In this document: piece by piece, positions 6,738 through 14,534 of the stretch
Layout of the letters: every line of letters starts with the position of its first letter
Numbering within the stretch: the stretch's first letter is position 1
Source: JBFKMV01 sp041629655
GTDB taxonomy: Bacteria > Acidobacteriota > Polarisedimenticolia > Polarisedimenticolales > Polarisedimenticolaceae
Length of the DNA stretch: 14,534 nt
Assembly (NCBI GenBank): GCA_041629655.1
Contig: JBFKMV010000131.1
Location: 1 to 14,534 of the forward strand
Reading direction: 5' to 3'
Notes under the pieces: generated by a model
Told to the model about the DNA's origin: nothing
Seen by the model: the letters and a program-made list of their open reading frames with translations, nothing else
Databases searched by the model: none
Program-made: the position numbers and the translations under genes

Positions 6738-7379
6738 ATGAACCGATTCAAGTTCGCGGCCACGTGCGCCTTCCTGGCGGCCGTGGTCGGAGGCGCGATG
6801 CTCCCCGGGGGTGGGGTGCTCGCCGCCGAGTCCGGCGGCGAAACGGCGTCTTTCGAGCTTCCCGCCGACCCCGGTGAGGTCGTGGTGAGCTTCCGCGAGG
6901 TCATCGACGCCGTGCGGGGCGACGACCACGCCTGGCTCAAGATCTACGCCAACGGGCGCGTCGTCCGCCACCGCCCGGCCTGGCTCAAGCGCTCGGGCGA
7001 CTACATCGGCCAGATGCCGGTCGAGCAGATCCGCGAGCTGGTCGGGTCGCTGGCCGCCAAGGGCGTGCTGGACTTCGACGCCACCGCCGTCAAGAGCGCC
7101 CGGGACCGCCTCGAGGGCGAGCGCGGCGAGCTGTTCCACGCCTCCGACGTTTCGCTGATCGAGATCGACGTCAACCTGGCCAGCTACCGGCCGGCCGGCG
7201 CCGCCGAGACCCAGCTCGATTTCCGCAAGCAGGTCCGCTGGGTCGACATCCACTCCGATGGGCGCCGGTTCGCCGAGCTTCCCGCGATCCGGGGGCTGGC
7301 GGCCGCGTTCGGCGAGCTGAACGCGCTCGCGGAGCGGTTCGAGGAGAACCGCCGGCCGCGGCAGGGAGGTGGCTCATGA
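6738..7379 (+). CDS. Exported protein of unknown function, coupled to the metalloprotease gene
   Basis: I do not recognise this 213-residue protein with certainty. It starts with a clear signal peptide (MNRFKF, then a hydrophobic stretch ending VLAA at about residue 30). The mature part contains a strand-rich segment, WLKIYANGRVVRHR at 66-79, then GDYIGQM and a helix VEQIRELVGSLAAKGVLDF (95-113). That order, a strand with a DG/NG turn followed by a helix ending in an aromatic residue, is reminiscent of DUF6438-type exported proteins, but this is a weak resemblance. A basic and glycine-rich tail ends the protein. The ATG at 6738 has AGAAGGGGG upstream. Its TGA overlaps the ATG of the protease gene (ATGA), so the two products are probably made together. 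A role as partner, inhibitor or chaperone of the protease is possible but unproven. Confidence 0.8.
   Translation: MNRFKFAATCAFLAAVVGGAMLPGGGVLAAESGGETASFELPADPGEVVVSFREVIDAVRGDDHAWLKIYANGRVVRHRPAWLKRSGDYIGQMPVEQIRELVGSLAAKGVLDFDATAVKSARDRLEGERGELFHASDVSLIEIDVNLASYRPAGAAETQLDFRKQVRWVDIHSDGRRFAELPAIRGLAAAFGELNALAERFEENRRPRQGGGS
7365..7370 (+). promoter_or_regulatory. Strong Shine-Dalgarno for the metalloprotease gene
   Basis: GGAGGT, a full match to the anti-Shine-Dalgarno core, sits 5 bases before ATG 7376 and inside the end of the upstream gene. The protease can therefore recruit ribosomes itself as well as through the ATGA overlap. Confidence 0.8.
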
Positions 7380-9757
7380 TCCGGCGCAAGCTCCGCAATC
7401 CCGCAGCCGGGGCGTTCGCCGGGCTGCTGGCCATCGTCCTGGCGCTCGGCGGCAGCGTCGACACCCGCGCCGGGGCGTTCATCTTCTCCGGCGAGGCCAA
7501 CGGCGTGAACAGCATCACGCACCCCGAGGGCTACAGCGGGACCGGCGGCAACATCAGCGTCTCGGTGTGCATCGATCCCACCTCCGCCAACTCGGCGGCG
7601 ATGGTGATCCCGGTCCAGAACGCGATCTTCACCTGGAATCAGCTCAACGCGATGAGCCCCAACCTGGTCTTCGGCGGCGGCAACAACATCCCGTCGACCG
7701 ACGTCGATTTCGAATCAGCGGCGCTGCACGAGATCGGGCATTGCATCGGGCTGGCCCATCCGAACCTGGCGACCGAGTCCGGACTTCCGGCCGCCCAGCG
7801 TGACTACACCAAGACGACCGACGGCGCCGACAACACGTTCAACCTGAACGCCGGCGGCGACGGCATCATCGGGTCGGCGGACGACACGCGCGGCGACGAC
7901 GTCAACCTGCACTGGTACGTCGACGCCACCAACGATCCCTGCACCGCCACGATCCCCGGCACCGTCGACAACGGCACGATGAGCCGCGGGCTGGGCAACC
8001 TGCCCGGCGGCGACAACTTCGCCGCCAATGGCGACCGCACCGTCTGCAACAACCTCGGCTTCGCCAACACCGAGGCCGTGATGCAGCAGGGCCAGGGCAC
8101 CGACGAGGACCAGCGCGAGCTGGGCGGCGACGACGTGCGCACGCTGCGGCTCGGGATGAGCGGCCTCGACGAGAACCAGGGCAACGCCGACGACTACACG
8201 ATCACCTTGACCTACGCCGGGCTGACCACGGCCTGCGACATCCCGATCGACTTCGACAACTCGCAGACCGGATTCGCCGTGTGCTCCGTCAGCGGGAACT
8301 TCATCGGCGGCACCGATCACGTGCAGATCACCGCGGCCAACATCTTCTTCAACAACGGCGCGAGCTGGTTCTTCAACAACCTGCTCAAGAACGGCGATCA
8401 GGACGGCGACGGGGTCAACGACCTCGACGACAACTGCCCGTTCAACCCCAACCCCGGACAGGAAGACAACGACGGCGACGGTGACGGCGACGTCTGCGAC
8501 CCCGACGACGACAACGACGGCGTGGGCGACGGGGCCGACAACTGCCAGTTCACGCCCAACCCGGGACAGGAAAACAACGACGGCGACGCGCTGGGTGACG
8601 CCTGCGATCCCGACGACGACAACGACGGCGTGCTCGACGGCGCCGACAACTGCCCGTTCGACGCCAACCCCGGGCAGGAAGACAACGACGGCGACGGCGA
8701 CGGCGACGCCTGCGACGACGACGACGACAACGACGGCGTGCTGGACGTCGACGACAACTGCCAGTTCGACTTCAACCCCGGCCAGGAAGACAACGAGGGC
8801 GACGGCATCGGCGACGTCTGCGATCCCGACGACGACAACGACGGTGTGCTGGACGTCGACGACAACTGCCAGTTCGTGTTCAACCCCGGCCAGGAGGACG
8901 TCGAGGACGACGGAGTCGGCGACGCCTGCGACAACTGTCGCTTCATCGACAACCCCGGCCAGGAGGACGGCGACGGCGACGGCATCGGCGACGCCTGCCC
9001 CTGCCCCGCCGAGCCCGACCCGGCGAGCCAGGGCTACTGGCACCGGCAGTGCCTCGGCGTGCCGGCCTCCGAGGGCGGCATCGATCCCGGCCGTAACGGC
9101 CGCGGTCCGTCGTCGCCGACCGAGGCGGGCTTCCAGGACGAGCTGATGGTCTGCGCCGACGCCGTCCTGCCGAACCTGCTGTGGTTCATCTATCCCGAGC
9201 TGACGACCTGCGACGGGATGGACGCCGATCCGGCCAACGACAAGTGCGAGCAGGCCCACAAACAGCTCACGGCCCTGCTGCTGAACGTCTGCTCGGGACG
9301 GGTGTCCGAGCACTGTCCGTCCGATACGAGCTGCGCCTCGGACAACGTCGGCGACCTGCTGTTCGAGCTGGCCGACCTGATCATGGCCGGCGACTGCAAG
9401 CAGGCCCGGACCTGCGCCAGCGCGGTCAACGCGGGCGACGGCGTCTCGGGCTCCGGCGGCGGCGATGCGGTCGGCGGCGACGAGACCGAGGAGCTGATCG
9501 TCGAGGCCGGCGACCCGACGCTGCCCGAGGAGCGCAGACGTGCCGCACGGCACCGGCTGTGGGAGGCTCTCGAACAGGGCGGAACGCCGCGGGCGCGGCT
9601 GGGCACGATCCGGGCGCTGGCGGGGACGGCCGACCACGGCCACCGTCAGATCCTGATCGACCACCTGCGCGAGGTCCGCAGCGAGGCCGAAGCCGAGGGG
9701 CTCGAACGCGTCGAGCGCGAGGCGCGGAAGCTGCTGAGGCGTCTCGAGGCGGAGTGA
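7376..9757 (+). CDS. Secreted zinc metalloprotease with thrombospondin type 3 repeats
   Basis: This 793-residue protein has a signal peptide (cleavage probably after TRA at 30-32) and a metzincin-type catalytic domain. The zinc motif is HEIGHCIGLAH, with His118, Glu119, His122 and His128. A likely Met-turn, EAVMQQG, has Met236, unusually far (108 residues) from the third His. No prodomain or cysteine switch is evident. Residues about 341-541 are thrombospondin type 3 repeats that should bind many calcium ions. Residues about 541-685 form a cysteine-rich module starting with GYWHRQCLG, and residues about 703-793 are charged helices. I see no C-terminal sorting signal. The protein is likely extracellular or surface-bound and would cleave proteins. 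The start is fixed by GGAGGT and by the ATGA overlap with the upstream exported-protein gene. Substrate unknown; protease family assignment is firm at motif level. Confidence 0.88.
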   Translation: MIRRKLRNPAAGAFAGLLAIVLALGGSVDTRAGAFIFSGEANGVNSITHPEGYSGTGGNISVSVCIDPTSANSAAMVIPVQNAIFTWNQLNAMSPNLVFGGGNNIPSTDVDFESAALHEIGHCIGLAHPNLATESGLPAAQRDYTKTTDGADNTFNLNAGGDGIIGSADDTRGDDVNLHWYVDATNDPCTATIPGTVDNGTMSRGLGNLPGGDNFAANGDRTVCNNLGFANTEAVMQQGQGTDEDQRELGGDDVRTLRLGMSGLDENQGNADDYTITLTYAGLTTACDIPIDFDNSQTGFAVCSVSGNFIGGTDHVQITAANIFFNNGASWFFNNLLKNGDQDGDGVNDLDDNCPFNPNPGQEDNDGDGDGDVCDPDDDNDGVGDGADNCQFTPNPGQENNDGDALGDACDPDDDNDGVLDGADNCPFDANPGQEDNDGDGDGDACDDDDDNDGVLDVDDNCQFDFNPGQEDNEGDGIGDVCDPDDDNDGVLDVDDNCQFVFNPGQEDVEDDGVGDACDNCRFIDNPGQEDGDGDGIGDACPCPAEPDPASQGYWHRQCLGVPASEGGIDPGRNGRGPSSPTEAGFQDELMVCADAVLPNLLWFIYPELTTCDGMDADPANDKCEQAHKQLTALLLNVCSGRVSEHCPSDTSCASDNVGDLLFELADLIMAGDCKQARTCASAVNAGDGVSGSGGGDAVGGDETEELIVEAGDPTLPEERRRAARHRLWEALEQGGTPRARLGTIRALAGTADHGHRQILIDHLREVRSEAEAEGLERVEREARKLLRRLEAE
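8396..8998 (+). repeat. Tandem 108-base repeats encoding calcium-binding TSP3 units
   Basis: DNC codon triplets begin at 8429, 8537, 8645, 8753 and 8861, exactly 108 bases (36 codons) apart. A final shortened unit has its DNC at 8930, 69 bases on. Each unit carries DPDDDNDGV, then DNC, then NPGQE and DGDGxGD, the thrombospondin type 3/calcium-binding signature. The regular period with divergent codons suggests old duplications inside the gene. Confidence 0.9.
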
Positions 9758-9766
9758 CCGCGAACC

Positions 9767-9792
9767 CGTAGACCCGGCTCCTCCGGGCTACG
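9767..9792 (+). other. Hairpin just after the protease gene
   Basis: CGTAG-A-CCCGG can pair with CCGGG-CTACG around a 5-base loop (CTCCT), giving 10 pairs with a single bulged A at 9772. No T-run follows, so it is not a terminator by itself. It lies just upstream of the intrinsic terminator and may protect the 3' end of the mRNA. Confidence 0.45.
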
Positions 9793-9804
9793 CGCAACCA
9801 ACGA

Positions 9805-9838
9805 GGGCGGCAGCCACGACGCTGCCGCCCTTTTTTTT
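9805..9838 (+). terminator. Strong rho-independent terminator of the protease operon
   Basis: A perfect 10-base-pair stem is formed by GGGCGGCAGC (9805-9814) and GCTGCCGCCC (9821-9830) around a 6-base loop, followed at once by eight T (9831-9838). It ends transcription coming from the + strand. On the - strand the sequence after the stem is not a good U-run, so it should mostly work one way. The convergent PBP gene stops at 9871. Confidence 0.93.
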
Positions 9839-9870
9839 GGGGCCGACACCGTCCGTGAAGCGGCCGCCGC

Positions 9871-12126
9871 TCAGCGGAGCACCGGCGTCGGCCGGTCGAT
9901 GCGCCAGAAACGGTCGCGCGGCGGAAGCGCGCCGCGGCGGAACAGCTCGCGCCGCGCATCGTGGTGGCCCCGCCGCACCAGCACGCCGCGCTCGTCGTCG
10001 ACCCAGCGCTCGATCACGCCGGAGGGACGGCCGGTCCGGCGCGGCGAGCGGGCCGGGACGGCCTCGCGGATGAAGTCGCGCCAGATCGGTCCGGCGGCGC
10101 GGGCGCCGGTCAGACCGAGCGACGCGCCATCGCCGAGACCGACCCACGCCACCGCGACGATCGAGCCGGCGTGACCGGCGAACCAGGCGTCGTGGGTCGT
10201 GCCGGTCTTGGCCGCCACGTCGAGCCCCTCGATTCGCGCCACGCGGGCCGTGCCCGACTCGACCGCCTCGCGCATCAGGTCACGCACCACCCAGGCGGTG
10301 GCGGGGCGGACGACGCGGCGGCCCGGGTTGCGCTCGACGAGCAGGCGGCGGCCGCCGGGACGCTCGACGCGCTGAAGCGGGACGGGGTCGTGGACGCGGC
10401 CGGGCGTCGCGAAGACGGTGAACGCGCCGGCCAGCTGGAGCGGCGTCGTCTCCACCGCGCCGAGCACGAACGACGGCGGCGGCGGGTCCGGCAGGGCGAC
10501 GCCCGCGCGGCGCAGCGTGCGCGCCGTCGCGCCCCAGCCGCAGGCGCGGCCGATGCGGGCGAACGGCACGTTGAGCGACTCGGCCAGCGCGCGCCGCACC
10601 GACACCGGGCCGCGGTGGTGGTTGTCGTGGTTCCGCGGCTCCCAGGCGCCCGACGGCAGCTCGATCGTCAGCGGTCCGTCCAGCACGCGCGTCGCCGGGT
10701 TGAGCGGTCCGCTCGATCCGCAGTCGTCGAACGCCTCCAGCAGCACCAGCGGCTTGACCGTGGAACCGGGCTGGCGCCGCGCGCTGCGCGCGTGATCGAA
10801 GCCGTCCCCGTCACCCGCGGGATCGCCGCCGACGTAGGCCAGCACCTCGCCCGTGCGGCCGTCCAGCGCCACCAGCGCCGCGGACAGACCCGCGTCGCGC
10901 AGCCGCCGGTGATCGCGCCGCAGCCCGGCGAGCCGATCCCGGACGACGCGTTCGGCGATCTCCTGGAGCAACGGGTCGAGTGTCGTCTCCACCACCACCC
11001 CGCGGCCGCGCTCGATCCGTGCCGGCAGCTCCTGCTCGATCGCCCGGGACAGCCAGGCCAGGAAATGCGGGGCCGGGGGCGGCTCCGGCGGCGTCGTCTT
11101 CAGCCGCACCCGTTCGCGCTTCGCGGCCCGCACCTCGCGGGCCTCGGCCCAGCCCAGCGACTCCATGCGCCCCAGCACCCAGTTGCGACGCTCGCGCGCC
11201 TCCGCGACGTGGCGCAGCGGAGTCAAGCGGTTCGGTCCCTGGATCATCCCCGCCAGCAGCGCCGCCTCGGCCAGCGACAGCTCGCGCGCCGCCTTGGAGA
11301 AATAGGCCCGCGCCGCGGTGCCGAGGCCGTGGAGCGCGAGACCGTCCACGTGGCCGAGGTACACGTGGTCGAGGTAGGTCTCGAGGATCTCCCGCTTGTC
11401 GTACTCGGCCTCCAGCGCGAGCGCCCGGGCCGCCTCGGAGAGCTTGCGCCCCAGCGAGCGCTTCGGGCTCAGCTCGCGGTTCTTGATCAGCTGCTGGGTG
11501 ATCGTGCTGCCGCCCTGGGCGACGCGGCCGGCGCGGACGTTGGCCAGCGCGGCCCGCGCCAGCGAGCGCGCGTCGACTCCCGCGTGATCGAAGAACCTCG
11601 CGTCCTCGGCGGCCAGCACCGTGCGCCAGACGTGCTCCGGCAGCGTGTCCAACCCGACCGGGCGGCGCCGGGCGCGGTCCGGGGTCAGCGACTCGCTCAG
11701 CACCTCCGGCTCGATCCACAGTCGCCCCTCGCGCTCCAACGCATACTCGTGTCCGTTGTCCGAGGTCGCGCCGAGGATCATCCCGTCGGACCGCCGCAGC
11801 CTGAGCCCGATCAACGACGGCTCGTGATCGATCCCGGCCCTGCGGTGCGCGCGCCGGTAGAGCCAGAACACCTCGTGGCCCCAGAAGTACTCGCCGGGCT
11901 CGTCCGGTCGATCGTGGACCCGGCGGTAGCCGATCCGCTCCAGGCGCTCCGGCACGCGCAGCTCGCTCACGGTGCGGCCCGCGACGAGCGGGAACGCCGT
12001 GGAGCGCACGCGGACCTCGTTGCGGCCGAGCTCGTCCTCCAGCGCTGCCGCGGCCGTCGCGGGCAAGGCCAGGGCCAGCAGCAGGCCCGCCAGGCGGCTG
12101 ATCGAACACGACCGGTCGACTCGCAT
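9871..12126 (-). CDS. mrcB: Bifunctional penicillin-binding protein, PBP1b type (GT51 plus transpeptidase)
   Basis: This 751-residue class A PBP polymerises and cross-links peptidoglycan in the periplasm. In order it has an N-terminal hydrophobic segment (11-28), a UB2H-like domain (about 38-95, with LERIGYRR), and a GT51 transglycosylase with catalytic Glu174 in AAEDARFFDHAG and the GGSTITQQLIKN block at 205-216. The transpeptidase has SxxK at Ser455-Lys458 (PGSTVKP), SxN at Ser517-Asn519 and KTG at 640-642. All catalytic residues are present. UB2H points to the PBP1b branch, whose partner in enterobacteria is the lipoprotein LpoB, but no such gene is seen here. The ATG at 12126 is preferred over an in-frame GTG at 12162, because the hydrophobic segment follows it directly and TAGAGT lies 7 bases upstream. 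The anchor resembles a cleavable signal peptide (ATAAAA). The symbol reflects architecture, not proven orthology. Confidence 0.92.
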   Translation of the reverse strand: MRVDRSCSISRLAGLLLALALPATAAAALEDELGRNEVRVRSTAFPLVAGRTVSELRVPERLERIGYRRVHDRPDEPGEYFWGHEVFWLYRRAHRRAGIDHEPSLIGLRLRRSDGMILGATSDNGHEYALEREGRLWIEPEVLSESLTPDRARRRPVGLDTLPEHVWRTVLAAEDARFFDHAGVDARSLARAALANVRAGRVAQGGSTITQQLIKNRELSPKRSLGRKLSEAARALALEAEYDKREILETYLDHVYLGHVDGLALHGLGTAARAYFSKAARELSLAEAALLAGMIQGPNRLTPLRHVAEARERRNWVLGRMESLGWAEAREVRAAKRERVRLKTTPPEPPPAPHFLAWLSRAIEQELPARIERGRGVVVETTLDPLLQEIAERVVRDRLAGLRRDHRRLRDAGLSAALVALDGRTGEVLAYVGGDPAGDGDGFDHARSARRQPGSTVKPLVLLEAFDDCGSSGPLNPATRVLDGPLTIELPSGAWEPRNHDNHHRGPVSVRRALAESLNVPFARIGRACGWGATARTLRRAGVALPDPPPPSFVLGAVETTPLQLAGAFTVFATPGRVHDPVPLQRVERPGGRRLLVERNPGRRVVRPATAWVVRDLMREAVESGTARVARIEGLDVAAKTGTTHDAWFAGHAGSIVAVAWVGLGDGASLGLTGARAAGPIWRDFIREAVPARSPRRTGRPSGVIERWVDDERGVLVRRGHHDARRELFRRGALPPRDRFWRIDRPTPVLR

Positions 12127-12133
12127 CCCGGAG

Positions 12134-12139
12134 ACTCTA
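12134..12139 (-). promoter_or_regulatory. -10-like box close to the PBP start
   Basis: Read on the - strand, TAGAGT (TAnnnT pattern) ends 7 bases before ATG 12126, and no Shine-Dalgarno is present. This is the spacing known for leaderless transcripts in several GC-rich bacteria. No -35 is obvious. Confidence 0.4.
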
Positions 12140-12174
12140 ACGCGCCGCGTCGCGTCGCGCACCCGGTGCTGGGG

Positions 12175-12180
12175 TAGACT
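12175..12180 (+). promoter_or_regulatory. -10-like box close to the kinase start
   Basis: TAGACT ends 11 bases before ATG 12192. There is no recognisable Shine-Dalgarno between them, so the kinase mRNA may have a leader of only a few bases. No clear -35. It faces away from the matching TAGAGT box of the PBP gene. Confidence 0.4.
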
Positions 12181-12191
12181 GTGCAGCAGTC

Positions 12192-14381
<2,190 letters not shown>

Positions 14382-14393
14382 GACCGGACCGCG

Positions 14394-14534
14394 TCAGGTC
14401 TGGCTCATGCCCCCGTAACCGGGATCCGGCCGGATGATGATCACCGGGTCCAGCGTGTAGGTCACGATCGGCTCGGCGAACGACACGTAATCGATGTCGA
14501 AGGCCACGACCAGCTTCGAGATCGCGCTCGGGAA
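14394..14534 (-). CDS. 3' end of a gene of unknown function
   Basis: The frame is open from the window edge to TGA at 14394, giving 46 residues that end in PDPGYGGMSQT. It contains a hydrophobic, strand-like stretch (YTLDPVIIIRP) and no motif I recognise. It converges on the kinase gene with a 12-base gap. It is probably a real gene, because third codon positions are G/C-rich and the frame is open, but the fragment is too short for a functional call. The start lies outside the window. Confidence 0.55.
   Translation of the reverse strand, partial: FPSAISKLVVAFDIDYVSFAEPIVTYTLDPVIIIRPDPGYGGMSQT

Noticed and set aside
8396..8998. Regular direct repeats resembling a CRISPR array
   Set aside because: The repeats are imperfect, in frame, 108 bases long with no unique spacers, and encode calcium-binding units within an intact protein.
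7715..9664. Long - strand open frame opposite the metalloprotease, rich in Val, Ala and Asp
   Set aside because: It mirrors the Asp- and Gly-coding repeats on the other strand (GAC read as GTC). The + strand frame has a signal peptide, a zinc motif and a Shine-Dalgarno.
9961..12177. Long + strand open frame opposite the PBP gene
   Set aside because: It is antisense to a class A PBP with all catalytic motifs, and has a low-complexity Arg/Ala/His composition typical of shadow frames.

Overview
This is a very G+C-rich chromosomal window, roughly 70% by eye, with tight gene packing. The genes point to a Gram-negative bacterium. There is a PBP1b-type peptidoglycan synthase with a UB2H domain, a Hanks-type kinase fused to TPRs, a carotenoid locus, and a secreted metzincin with thrombospondin type 3 repeats. 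Kinase-TPR receptors of this style are common in Acidobacteriota and Myxococcota, and I lean towards Acidobacteriota or a related deep lineage. That placement is inference. I see no tRNA, rRNA, insertion sequence, phage gene or CRISPR array.

Region 1 (1-4873) is a carotenoid locus. On the + strand are the 3' end of a phytoene desaturase gene (crtI) and a complete phytoene synthase gene (crtB, TTG start). Converging on them from the - strand is a four-gene operon: geranylgeranyl diphosphate synthase (crtE), an ABC ATPase, an ABC-2 type permease and beta-carotene hydroxylase (crtZ). The three junctions of this operon are GTGA, GTGA and TGATG overlaps. The last codons of crtB and crtZ overlap by 10 bases. 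Together the genes make a GGPP to phytoene to desaturated carotene to hydroxylated carotenoid route. No cyclase gene is visible here. The embedded ABC transporter has no assigned substrate and is the most interesting part of the region.

Region 2 (4874-9870) encodes exported proteins on the + strand. A divergent promoter region is followed by a putative lipoprotein glycoside hydrolase with a DUF5060-like domain, an apiosidase-like barrel and a PF12904-like domain. Next come a small exported protein of unknown function and, overlapping it by ATGA, a 793-residue secreted zinc metalloprotease. The protease has a HExxHxxGxxH motif, 36-residue calcium-binding TSP3 repeats, an unassigned cysteine-rich module and a helical tail. 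A strong intrinsic terminator closes this block.

Region 3 (9871-14534) holds a PBP1b-like bifunctional peptidoglycan synthase on the - strand, divergent from a membrane-anchored Ser/Thr kinase with a TPR sensor or scaffold domain on the + strand. They are separated by only 65 bases, which carry back-to-back TAGAnT -10-like boxes very close to both start codons. The window ends in the last 46 codons of a - strand gene of unknown function.
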